Origin: Stomorhina lunata
Lineage: Eukaryota; Arthropoda; Insecta; Diptera; Rhiniidae
Direction of reading: 5' to 3'
Length of the DNA stretch: 64,000 nt
NCBI GenBank assembly: GCA_933228675.1
Contig: OW121740.1
Location: forward strand, 126,484,630 to 126,548,629
Position 1 is the stretch's first letter; the number at the start of each line of letters is the position of its first letter. This document shows positions 11,863 to 22,783 of the stretch, piece by piece. Below the pieces are notes generated by a model. The model searched no databases and was not told where the DNA came from. It saw only the letters and a program-made list of their open reading frames with translations. The position numbers and the translations under genes are program-made.

Positions 11863-13912
11863 TTTTTTTCATGGCAAAATTCCTATAAAAAGTAAATTTT
11901 TGAAAAATTTCCCCTAAAAAGTAAATGTTTGAAAAATTTCCTCTAAAAAGTAAATTTTTGAAAAATTTCCTATAAAAGTAATTTTTTGAAAAATTTCCTA
12001 TAAAAAGTAAATTTTTGAAAAACTTCCTATAAAAAGTAAATTTTTGAAAAATTTTCTATAAAAAGTAAATTTTTGAAAAAATTCCAATAAAAAGTAAATT
12101 TTTGAAAAAATTCCAATAAATAGTAAATTTTTGAAAAATTTCCTAAAAAAAAGTATTTTTTAAAAAATTTCCTATAAAAAGTAAATTTTTGAAATATTTC
12201 CTATAAAAAGTAAATTTCTGAAAATTTTCCTATAAAAAGTAAATTTCTGAAAAATTTCATATAAAAAGTAAATTTTGAAAAATATCCTATTAAAAGTAAA
12301 ATTTTGAAAAATTTCCTTTAAAAAGTAAATTTTTGAAAAATTTCCTTTAAAAAGTAAATTTTTGAAAAATTTCCTTTATAAAGTAAATTTTTGAAAATTT
12401 TTCTATAAAAGTAAATTTTTGAAAACATTTCTATAAAAAATCAATTTTTGAAAAATTTCCTATAAAAAGTAAATTTTTGAAAAATTTCCTATAAAAAGTA
12501 AATTTTTGAATAATTTGCTATAAAAAATAAATTTTTGAAAAATGACCTACCTATAAAAAGTAAATTTTTGAAAAATTTCCTATAAAAAGAAAATTTTTGA
12601 AAAATTTCCTATAAAAAGTAAATTTTTGAAAAATTTCCTTTGAAAAGTAATTTTTTGAAAATTTTCCTATAAAAAGTAAATTTTTGAAAAATTTCCTATA
12701 AAAAGTAATTTTCGAATAATTTCCTATAAAAAGTAAATTTTCGAAAAATTTCCTATAAAAAGTAATTTTTAGAAAATTTCTTATAAAAAGTAAATTTTTG
12801 AAAAATTTCCTATAAAAAGTAAATTTTTGAAAAATTTCCTATAATAAGTAAATTTTCGAAAAATTTCCTATAAAAAGTAAATTTTTTGAAAAATTTCCTA
12901 TAAAAAGTAAATTTTTGAAAAATTTCCTATAAAAAGTAAATTTTTGAAAAATTTCCTATAAAAAGTAAATTTTTGAAAAATTTCCTACAAAAAGTAAATT
13001 TTTGAAAAATTTCCTATAAAAAGTAAATTTTTGAAAAATTTCCTATAAAAAGAAAATTTTTGAAAAATTTCCTATAAAAAGTAAATTTTTGAAAAATTTC
13101 CTTTGAAAAGTAATTTTTTGAAAAATTTCCTATAAAAAGTAAATTTTTGAAAAATTTCCTATAAAAAGTAAATTTTTGAAAAATTTCCTAAAAAAAGTAA
13201 ATTTTTGAAAAATTTCCTATAAAAAGTAAATTTTTGAAAAATTTCCTATAAAAAGTAAATTTTTGAAAAATTTCCTATAAAAAGTAAATTTTTGAAAAAT
13301 TTCCTATAAAAAGTAAATTTTTGAAAAATTTCCTACAAAAAGTAAATTTTTGAAAAATTTCCTATAAAAAGTAAATTTTTGAAAAATTTCCTATAAAAAG
13401 AAAATTTTTGAAAAATTTCCTATAAAAAGTAAATTTTTGAAAAATTTCCTTTGAAAAGTAATTTTTTGAAAAATTTCCTATAAAAAGTAAATTTTTGAAA
13501 AATTTCCTATAAAAAGTAAATTTTTGAAAAATTTCCTATAAAAAGTAAATTTTTGAAAAATTTCCTATAAAAAGTAAATTTTTGAAAAATTTCCTATAAA
13601 AAGTAAATTTTTGAAAAATTTCCTATAAAAAGTAAATTTTTGAAAAATTTCCTATAAAAAGTAAATTTTCGAAAAATTTCCTGTAAAAAGTAACGTTTTG
13701 AAAAATTTCCTATTAAGAGTAAATTTTTGAAAAATTTCCTATTAAGAGTAAATTTTTGAAAAATTTCCTATAAAAAGTAAATTTTTGAAAAATTTCCTAT
13801 AAAAAGTAAATTTTTGAAAAATTTCCTATAAAAAGTAAATTTTTGAAAAATTTCCTTTTAAGAGTAAATTTTTGAAAAATTTCCTATAAAAAGTAAATTT
13901 TTGAAAAATTAA
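11863..13912. repeat. 29-bp minisatellite array 4 (about 70 copies)
   Basis: Unit of 29 bp: TTTTTGAAAAATTTCC, TATAAAAAGTAAA. The half-palindrome AAATTTTTGAAAAATTT is shared with the 31-bp arrays, but the CTATAG side is replaced by TATAAAAAGT. The left end (11870-12560) is degenerate and the right is uniform. A run of variants (ACAAAAAGT; AAAAAGAAAAT; CTTTGAAAAGT) repeats with a 348-bp period, i.e. twelve units (for example AAAAAGAAAAT at about 13047 and 13395), again a higher-order repeat; an older copy lies near 12584. Confidence 0.93.
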
Positions 13913-15460
13913 AAATTCATCCTCCAAATTTTCAATATTTTTTTTCAATTGAAGAAAATTGCAAATATGTTTAAATATCAATAAAAAGAATCTTAGACTC
14001 GTACTTTTATGAAAATAAGTTTAACTTTTACTCTGTTCGAGTAAACATTTTTTGTACAATTTAAAAATGCATTGGCCTTAACCCACTTTCAAAAAAAAAA
14101 AATGTAAATTATTATTTTGTTTAAAGAAACATTTCCTTTTGAAATTAAAAATGTATTGGACTTAATCCGCTTTCAAAACAAATAAATTTGAAATTTTTAT
14201 TTTGCTCAAAAAATTTTTTCTTTTGAATTGAAAAATATATGGGACTTTCAAAATAAAAATTTGTATCAAATCGTTAACTACAAAATGTTTGACTGTCAAT
14301 ATTTAAGTAGATTTTGTAAATTTAAAATTAATTATTTTTCGCATAGTTAGATCCAAGATATATGTACACGGTAGTTCCATTGTCACTTTTAAATTTAAAA
14401 ATCACTATCTGACATTTATAAGGATTATGACATTTGTGAAAAAATAAAGCTACCATATATGTTTGGATTTGAAGCATATTAATTTTTTAATTGAAATTAT
14501 TTTTCTTCAATATTAATATCAAAAAAAATATTAAATATTGAATTTAAGAGAGAATGGATCATAGAGGAATACTCCTAGACAACCATTATAACAATTGCAA
14601 GGTAAAAAATTTGTTTATAATGATATGCAAATTTGATTCAAAACTGTGTGGCAATATTTTTTCAAATGTAAATATAAAAATGAAACTTCAAAAATCCTTA
14701 TTAAAAATTTAGTAAGACTATTGGAACTACCTTGTACTTGTATCATGGTTAGATCCACAATTACAGAACCTTTTCCCATCATTTTTTTTTTTTTGAAATG
14801 TGGACTTATTCCACTTTCAAAATAAAGTCTTCAATTAATCAATTAAAAAATGTTTTTTTTAAAAAACTCATCAAAAGTTTTCTAATAAAAATAAATTGAA
14901 ATTTATATATGTTCTATTAAAAAATCTAATCAACTTCTTATTAATTCATTAAACTAAAAAAACTTCTTTTATTTTTAAATTTTTAAATTCAGTCCCGAGA
15001 TCATTAAATTCTGTTACTTTTATTTCAAGTATTTTCTACCCATTTTACTTAAAAACATTCCCTTAACATATGCTTTAGATTTGTGAACTCAATCAATTTG
15101 AGAATTTAATCAAAAGAAAAGCTTTTTCGTTTATTCAACAAAAACAAAAAGCTTTCCACAGTTTGTTATACACACAACCAGTAAACTTAACATTAACATT
15201 TCTGTTTAAAAACATTAACAGTCCATATACATTTAACAGCAGCTGTTAGCTATTGCTCTAATTGTGTGTTTTTTGCTGTTCTGTTGTCATGCCACCGTTT
15301 ATTTTTATTTCCTTTTTACACGAATTGATATTAGCAAATTCTTTTTAATGTTCTTTAAGTTAAATTTAATTATTTATTTGCATTCAGTTTTTTAAATTCT
15401 TTAACAAAATTTAGCTTTTCTCTAATGACAAAACAGACTATTGACAAATATCTGACAAGA
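13913..15460. other. AT-rich intergenic DNA upstream of tRNA-Leu
   Basis: Imperfect repeats of phrases such as TTGGACTTAATCC and CACTTTCAAAA at 11690-11820, 14070-14240 and 14805 suggest an old diffuse repeat flanking array 4. No gene recognised. Confidence 0.5.
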
Positions 15461-15540
15461 GGCAGCGTGGCCGAGCGGTCTAAGGCGCTGGTTTTAGGCA
15501 CCAGTCCGAAAGGGCGTGGGTTCGAATCCCACCGCTGTCA
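15461..15540 (+). tRNA. tRNA-Leu(UAG), copy 1
   Basis: An 80-nt cloverleaf without intron. Acceptor GGCAGCG pairs with CGCTGTC and the discriminator is A. The D arm contains the A box TGGCCGAGCGG. Anticodon stem CTGGT/ACCAG surrounds loop TTTAGGC with anticodon TAG (15495-15497), reading CUA leucine codons. There is a class II variable arm and a T arm GTGGGTTCGAATCCCAC holding the B box. A T run from 15550 can serve as the Pol III terminator. It differs from copy 2 by one D-arm base (GAGCGG here, GAGTGG there). Confidence 0.97.
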
Positions 15541-15549
15541 GTGTAGATC

Positions 15550-15668
15550 TTTTTTTATTTTTTCATTTTTTTTTTATTTTTTCGTTTTTTTTTTATTTTT
15601 TCATTTTTTTTATTTTTTCATTTTTTTTTATTTTTTCATTTTTTTCATTTTTTTTTATTTTTTTATTT
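15550..15668 (+). repeat. T-rich low-complexity tract after tRNA-Leu
   Basis: Runs of 5-9 T separated by A or CA (TTTTTATTTTTTCATTTTT pattern). The start doubles as the Pol III terminator. The ORF across it is an artefact. Confidence 0.85.
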
Positions 15669-16250
15669 AATATGCAATTGTTTTCTCATGAGTAATTAGA
15701 TTTGAAGCCGGAGTAAAAACTTAAAATGTTAATAGAATCGTGACTTTATTTTATATTACGTATTAAGTTAGTTTATTCAGAAAATTTAGAAGTGAATATA
15801 TTAAAAGATTTAATATGCTTATTAATTTTTGAATAGACAATAGTTTATGCTGAGTCTTATGGAAGATCTAGGAATTCATTTAACAGTAAAAACAGGGTGA
15901 TTTTTTAAGAGCTTTCTGACTTGATTTAAAAAAAAAATATAGAAAAAAGTATGAAATCTTTAGTTGAGTCGCTAGAATGATCTATATCTGTGGCTATATG
16001 GAAAAATAGCTTAAGTCGAAAATTGAAGTTTTGAGATATTATCAATTTTGTGTAATTTTTCTTTTACTTCATTTCTGCGTATAGTTTATGTCTTAAAGAG
16101 TGTTCTAAAACAAATATGCATTTACTATTTTAGACCAAATTTATCCATAGTGCAAGGAATAATTAATTTTTTGATCAAGTTAGTTTCTATAGATATGTCA
16201 GATACTATTATTTTAGAAATTATTAATTTTCAATAGTTATTTCAATCAAA

Positions 16251-18480
16251 ATGGACTGCGAAAAAAAAAGTTCGTGAAAATATAATTAAAACTTTTCAAA
16301 AAAATCCGTCATGGACTTTTAAAAAAATAGCTAAAAATTTAAAAGTTGACCCTCGAACGGTTTCTAATGCCATCAGACGGTATAAGGAAAACCTGAGCAT
16401 TGAAAGCAAACCTGGATCAGGGAGGAAAAAAGGTCCTACAGATATTGGTAAGGCAAAAGAAGTCGAGCGACTCTTTCGAATAGCGCCTAACACTTCTTTA
16501 AGAAAAGCAGCTCGTGCGGTAAAATGTTCTACGAATTTTGCACATAGAGTCAAAGCTTATGCTGGACTGAAGACATACAAAGTCCAAAAGGTTCCAGATC
16601 GCAATGCTGTAAAGAACTTACCCAACAAACCAAGAAACGATACCGTATCATTTATGATATAATATTTTTATTATTTTTTAAATCATGAATGATAAGAGAA
16701 TATGATATCGTTATTGTATTATATTTTTTTAAAATTATAATAAAATAATTATTAAGAAAAATTTTAACATAGAAATAAAAATCAAAAATTTAAGAAATAT
16801 AAAAATATTACAAATATTTACCGAAAGCGATTTAAAAACCAATAAATCTTTTTTATTTCGAGGGCAAAAAGGAATAAAAAATATTAAAAATTGGTGAGTT
16901 TTTAATTTGCAACAGAAACTATTTTATATTACATAAAATTTAATGAAATTATAGTTAATTTAGACATATTTCTTCTTTTCTGTGTTTTGTGTTATGGGGT
17001 CTTCATCCTTGAATCCCAGTGGAACATAGGGCCTGATTATGAGGTCAAGTAAGTATAATTCATTTCTACTGAAAATTTCAAGAATAATGATTCTTCAGTT
17101 TTCTAGATTTCCCTGAACAGTCTTGCTTCTAAAAAAAATGCAATGCATTTGAGCTTCATCCAGTTTTTAAAATTCTTTTAGGAAATCATACAACTTAAAA
17201 GGTAATGGAACACTAATTGTTATAAATACTATAATATTCATTATCCTGGCTGACTTGCATCAAGTTTACTCTTGCAATAATGAAAATTATTGCATTTTAT
17301 ATTATTAACTTCTACAATTTTACTATACAGCATTATAAAAGTATTGAATATAGAAGAAGTTATGATTTACTAAAAAAATGGATGCTGCTTATATTGATAA
17401 TAAATATAATGAACTCCTTAAGTCACTTTCATTGCTTATAAAATTGTGTTTATATATAATATGTATTTTATTGAATTTGTAAAATAAATCATTTTAATGA
17501 TCGTCTAAAAAATGGGTTTCAATTAAAAAGCATTTGAAAAAAAACTATTGCGAAATTTGTTGTTATTAGTACTATTGACGATATCATTGTAATATTATAA
17601 ACTCTGAAATTATCGAGCAAAAAGTAAAATCTATCGAGAATATATCGCGCTGCTTTGTGTTTTCGATATTGCCAATGATATCATTATTTTCGAAAATTAT
17701 GATATCATAATCGAGTGTACCTTTTTGTAGGAGACTACTATTACTTTAGAGTCTATAATGATATCATTCTCGGAACTGCTTGTCGAGAAAATGATATCGT
17801 TATGATATCATTATGATATCGTTTGGTTTGTTGGGTAGAAGCAAAAAAACGAGCGAAAAAATTTAAGTCTGATTTTATAAAAAAAATACACCTGTTGTGT
17901 GATGGATGATGAAACATACGTACTGGCAGACTTTTCTCAACTTCTTGGTCAAGATTTTTATGTTGCTGATAAACGGGGCAATGTTCAGCAAGAGTTTCGC
18001 ACAAAAAAACAAACAATATTCCCTAAGAAGTTTCTCGTGTGGCAAGTTATTTGCAGTTGTGGCAAAAGAAGTAAAGTATTTGTGGCATCTGGCACAATAA
18101 ACACAGAAATTTATATAAAGGAGTGCCTACAAAAACGGTTGTTACCCTTTTTAAGAGAGCACAGAGTGACTACATTTTTTTGGCCCGATTTGGCATTATG
18201 CCATTATGGAAAAAAGGCACTTGAGTGGTACTCAAAGAATAATGTCATTTTTGTACCACGAGAGTCAAATCCACCTAACTGTCCAGAACTTCGGCCTGTG
18301 GAAAGGTATTGGGCTCTGGTAACAAAGGAATTTAAGAACACAGGAAAGATTTCCAAGAACATGTCCGATTTTAAGCGCAGGTGGAACAAATGCTCCAAAA
18401 AGGTATCAGAAGCAACTGTAAAATCTTTAATGGGAGGGTTTCCGAAAAAAGTCGATAATTTTGCAAAACCCAAGTACTAA
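16251..18480 (+). pseudogene. DD37E transposase, broken (copy 1)
   Basis: A cut-and-paste transposase of the IS630/Tc1/mariner superfamily. The ATG at 16251 is followed by a 9-A run that breaks frame; from there the DNA-binding half reads openly to 16620 (helix-turn-helix with SWTFKKIAKNLKVDPRTVSN, then a GSGRKKGP linker). A 1215-bp element then splits the gene. The catalytic half resumes at 17838, shifts by one base in an A run near 17880, and reads openly from 17899 to the stop at 18480: DDETYV (first Asp), FFWPDLALCHYG (second Asp), RPVERYW (Glu). There are 37 residues between the second Asp and the Glu, i.e. DD37E, as in the mosquito ITmD37E group. Catalytic residues survive, but the gene cannot make a whole enzyme. 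Confidence 0.88.
16621..17835. mobile_element. CCCAACAAACC-TIR element inserted in the DD37E transposase
   Basis: 1215 bp bounded by CCCAACAAACCAA and its complement (TTGGTTTGTTGGG), flanked by TA (16619-16620 and 17836-17837), where the uninterrupted copy 2 has a single TA. Subterminal ends carry many ATGATATC/GATATCATTATGATATC palindromes. There is no transposase ORF, so it is non-autonomous. The superfamily is unknown: TA duplication fits Tc1/mariner-type, but the TIR is not one I recognise. Confidence 0.85.
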
Positions 18481-19085
18481 GTAAACATTTTAATGCTAAA
18501 TGATTTTGTATAATATGTCATTATATTTGCGTATTTTGTAGAGTTTTTATATTAAAAGGTTTGATTTTTATTTAAGAAAATCCAACTACAAATTTTATTT
18601 AGAGCACTCTTTAATATATTAGTAACATGTTTATTAGAGAAGAAGAATGAATATTTAAAAAAAATATTCGAAACTGAAAGTTGCGTGGAACTGGACCTTA
18701 AGTAACTTTAAGCGGTTCTGTTTGAATAAAAAGTATACATATATTGTGTTTTTTTATGTAAACATAAGTTGTTTGAAAATAATGACTTTATTTTTTCAAT
18801 GTCAACATTTTACAGCTTAAGTGAAGTTAAGCGAAATTGTTATAGGATAAAAGATAAATATGAATATGTACACAAAAATATATGTACATAAGTTGTTTGG
18901 GTCAATGCATTATTGATTCAAAAAACTTAAGCTAAAAAGTAAACGTTCATAACGTTGATAAAAAACCGAGTTTTTTAAGACGGACTAAACAGATTTAAGC
19001 GCCTTTGCTTCTGTAATGCAATAAACACCTTAACTCAATTCTATCTTATGTCGACTTAAGCTACTCTTCCATATTGCCACAGATA

Positions 19086-20795
19086 TAATTCAAAGTAAAG
19101 TCTAAATGCGTAAAATCGTAGATCTAAAAGATTTTGAATAGCGGCCTCAGAAAGTCGTCAAAACTGACCAGAATAAATAGAAGATGGAGATAGAATATAC
19201 TTTGCGCGTTTTTAACCGAATATGTACATTGATGGTAATATTTCTTTGGCTTGTTGCTAAAAGGATCAATGTAATTTGTTTGCTGTTTTAAGTTAATCAT
19301 TGCATTAGATTCCCTTCTGTACCCTCTTTTATTTGACTCCAACAGCTAATCTCTAACTTAGCTCAGAACAGATTTATAAGGGGTTTTCTGGGCAACGTTG
19401 CCTGCTATGAATTAATATGGAAAATATAAAAAGTAAAATAAAATTGTCTCAAAACATTGACCCTTTTAGCACCGAGCCACAGATTTAATAATCTGCAACA
19501 GGGATGAAAAATGCCTTTCCCGATTTTGTATCAAATACAAAAATAATATATACCTTTTAGATTCTTTTAAACCCTTTTTTAATTTAATAAAAAAGAAACA
19601 TGTCGACTTTGAGCAGATTGTTAATTTGACGGGCATCAAAGTGGAATTATTCAGTATAAATCTGTTTTTGTTCCTCTTGTCTAAAGTAAACAAAATTTTA
19701 AATAATAGGCGTAATCGGAAACTGTTTCAGAAATCGAAATTGAACGGGAGGTTTTCTTCAATACTGACAATAGTCCATAGCCACCAAAATTGGGTACAAT
19801 GACTTACAATAACTCCTTATATAATTACATAAGTTTAAAAATTACGGTCAACTTTTGGATCAAATCAGATGAGAACAAATCTTGACGTTATTTGGTGAGT
19901 AGAATTCAAACCCGAGTTTCGTTTTTCAAAATTAGTTCTAGATTATGAGTCCGAGCATGTTGGCAGCACTGCGTTATCATAATGCTGTTGGCGTCACTAG
20001 AAACTTTGCAAACAGACATTTTGAAAAATTTTTAACACCTAATGAAGCAGCAGCATAGATATTATTTTAATATGTTATTCACAACTTTCCCGGTAATCGA
20101 AAATTTTCGAATGTCAAGATAATCGATAGATTAAAGTAATATTTGCGCTCGAATGTGGGAATGCCCGAAATACATTTTTTGCATTCCCATCTTGAATTTA
20201 TTTTTAAAAACTTAGATTATACAAGCGACAAGAAGTACGTTTACACCAAATTTTGGCGAAAATCGAAAAACGACACCAAGGATTTTGGTATGAGGGCATG
20301 ATGATCGACTACTGTTGGACTCTAATGCGTGAAACAGATCCCAAATATTACAAGCAACTCATTTCAATAGATCCTCATTTCTAAGGTATTTGATGAACAA
20401 AATGGGGATCAATTTAAAAAAAAAATGTTTATTTGATATCTCTAAAAATATAACTAATAATAAAAAACCGACCGAAGTTTCGGATCCAGCACCCTGAATA
20501 ACCTTAGAAACAGCCTTTGGTTTGCTTAGATCTAAAACCGTGTATACATTTAGTTTCGCTGTGGAGGTTCTTTATAGGAAGTACCCAAATTTTCAAAGTT
20601 CTAAAACGACACTGTAAACATCTTAAATTTTATCAAGTAGGACTCGGTGTCGTAGTATCAACAAGGTTTTAAATGTATCACAAAAATTCCAACTATACCA
20701 TCTTCGCAGTCCCTGATCTACAAACGTTGTTCGTTTGTAACTTTACTCTAATAAACATTTTTGACAGTAACATGATAGGTACATAAAATTAATTA
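19086..20795. other. Intergenic DNA with a short coding-like fragment
   Basis: No intact gene. On the plus strand 20258-20383 reads openly as KRHQGFWYEGMMIDYCWTLM and on to ISIDPHF stop, compositionally protein-like and probably the C-terminal remnant of a transposon protein I cannot name. Upstream reading is broken. Confidence 0.45.
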
Positions 20796-21289
20796 AAACA
20801 AGTAAGAGTGTTATATTCGGCTGTGCCGAATCTTATATACCCACCATCAAGTTGTGTTAAATTTAAAAACATATCTCATATTTCTACAAGGGTGCAGCTA
20901 ACTCTAAATCTGGACCAAAACTGAAAAAATAGCTAAGCTAATTGGTATTGTTGGTAAAACCTTTGGACTAAACTCGGTTGCCGTAGCTTTTTTCCGTAAG
21001 TTTTTTGTATGGGAGCTATGACTAAATGTCAACCGATTTTGATGAAATTTTACACGATGCCTAGGGCTTATGCAAAACTTCTATATACCAAATTTTATCA
21101 TCATAGCTATTATAGTTTGTCATTTATTAGCAAATAAGCGATTAGCATAGGCGAGGTTATACGGGAGCTATGGTCAAATGTTAACCGATTTTGCCCAATT
21201 TCAATACCAAAATTTTCTCAGTGATGAAGAATGTTTGTACTAAGTTTCATTGAGCTAGCTCCTTTCGTTTAGGCGTTATCGTGATTTCA

Positions 21290-21335
<46 letters not shown>

Positions 21336-22098
21336 GGACAGACAGACGGACAGACAGACGGACATCGCTCAATCGTCTTAGAATTTCATAAGGATTCAGA
21401 ATATATATCGTTTTTGATTTTTGGGCCAATATTAAGGAAATTACAAACGGAATGACAATCTCAATATACCCCCCATTCTTTTTGATGGTGGGTATAAAAA
21501 GGGGATGCTATATATATAAGAATTATAGCCAAATGTTGACCGATTGTAACAAAATTTTACACACTGGCTGGTATATATTCTTGCAAAAACTTCCCTATTT
21601 TAAATTTAATCGTCATAGCTATTACAATTGTATTCAATTTATCAGCATTAATGTGTTTCCCAGGGCGGGGTTATATGGAAGCTCTAACTAAATTTGAACC
21701 GATTTTGTCCATTTTCAACACACATCTTTTTCAAGATATCCAAAATACTTTTGCAAAATTTTGTCTCTCTAGCTCTTTTCGTTAAGGCGCTATCGAGCTT
21801 TTATCTGACGGACAGACGGACATAAACAACCTTTTCTTTATGTATTTTTGTGTTTCCATAAGTTTTTCATATGGGAGCTATGGTAAAATGGTGACCGATT
21901 GTGACAAAATTTTGCACACTGGCTGACATTGACATAAGACTTCCTCCAGACAGACGGACATCGCTCAATCGTCTTAGAATTTCATAAGGATTCAGAATAT
22001 ATATCGTTTTTGGCTTTTAAGCCAATATTAAGGAAATTACAAACGGAATGACAATCTCAATATACCCCCCATTCTTTTTGATGGTGGGTATAAAAATT
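20796..22098 (+). mobile_element. Family A mini-me-like element, two joined units
   Basis: Starts AAACAAGTAAGAGTG, then the hairpin ATTCGGCTGTGCCGAAT and ATACCCACCATCAA, and ends TTGATGGTGGGTATAAAAA, complementary to the start. The end motif occurs at about 21480-21497 and again at 22078-22096, so a headless second unit follows the first. Internal modules repeat the phrase GGGAGCTATGGTCAAATG followed by an ACCGATT motif, and (GACA/GACG)n tracts. These traits match the dipteran mini-me elements (conserved hairpin-like core plus GTCY repeats). Non-coding. Confidence 0.75.
21291..21364. repeat. (GACA/GACG)n microsatellite
   Basis: About 18 tetramers of GACA with interspersed GACG (GTCY on the other strand) inside the family A element. 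Shorter versions sit at the same place in other A and B copies (37200, 42975, 41420, 62095), consistent with a microsatellite seeded by the element. Confidence 0.93.
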
Positions 22099-22105
22099 GT
22101 ATTTA

Positions 22106-22783
22106 AAAACAAGTAAGAAAGTGCTATAGTCGGTCAAGCCCGACCATACGATACCCTTCACCACAAAGGTCAAAAGTGTTATTTTTCCTGTATAAAGACA
22201 AATATTTGCTAAATTTTTCCATCATACAAACATTTTCTCAAAACTTATATATTTAAGCTGCTTCCGACTTTTGGACTTATTATCTTCAGATTTACGAGTG
22301 ATTTTTGTCTCATTTATTGCGTTTTTTAAGAAAAGTTTGCATCGGAGCTATGGTCAAATGTGGACCGATTTTAACGAAATTTGGTATAGTGATTTAGGTT
22401 TAGATAAGCAGTAGTTGATTTAAATTTCGTGAAAAAATATTGATATTTGTGGCCAATTCCGGGAAGTGGGACCTATGGGAGGTACCATAAATAATTGACG
22501 AGTTTCAATAGCCATGGTCCCATTATCAAAAAAATGATCTGTGCCAAATTTCATCAAATTATCTTTAGAATTGCGACCTGTAGTTTGATTACAATGTTTA
22601 CATGGGGGTCCAGTCAGCCAGACGGACGGACGCACGGACGGACATCGCTAAATCGACTCAGAAAGTAATTCTAAGCCTATTGGTACACTAAAAGGTGGGT
22701 CTAAGACAATTATTTCCATGCGTTACATACATCAGCACAAACTAATAATACCCTTTCCACTTATGGTGGTGATGGGTATAAAT
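22106..22783 (+). mobile_element. Family B mini-me-like element, copy 1
   Basis: Starts AAAACAAGTAAGAAAG, the hairpin AGTCGGTCAAGCCCGACCAT and ATACCCTTCACCA; ends ATGGTGGTGATGGGTATAAA, complementary to the start. It contains the shared phrase GAGCTATGGTCAAATGTGG, a GACGGACGGACG tract and GTTACATACATCAGCACAAA before the tail. Non-coding, about 0.68 kb. It lies immediately after family A. Confidence 0.8.

Larger units (their letters stand above)
16096..18611 (+). mobile_element. DD37E-type Tc1/mariner transposon, copy 1 (interrupted)
   Basis: TIRs AAGAGTGTTCTAAA (left) and TTTAGAGCACTCTT (right), each next to TA (16094-16095, 18612-18613), the Tc1/mariner target. With the inner 1215-bp insertion removed it is about 1.3 kb, matching copy 2 (1276 bp). 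The left junction follows TTTATGTCT and the right precedes ATATATTAGTAAC; the empty-site equivalent is near 32826-32845 in the outer element's second copy. Confidence 0.88.
15985..19085. mobile_element. Outer TIR element, copy 1, carrying two nested transposons
   Basis: Left end TATCTGTGGCTATATGGAA, right end TTCCATATTGCCACAGATA; both continue inward with an AGCTTAAGTCG inverted repeat. TA flanks both ends, compatible with a TA target duplication, though the palindromic edge makes the exact limit uncertain. Without the inserts it is about 580 bp and non-coding, so it is non-autonomous. The second copy at 32721-34380 aligns with it on both sides of the insert, which shows the DD37E element came later. 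Confidence 0.82.

Noticed and set aside
15425..15670. 81-codon ORF with a Phe-rich tail
   Set aside because: It crosses the tRNA-Leu gene and the T-rich tract.
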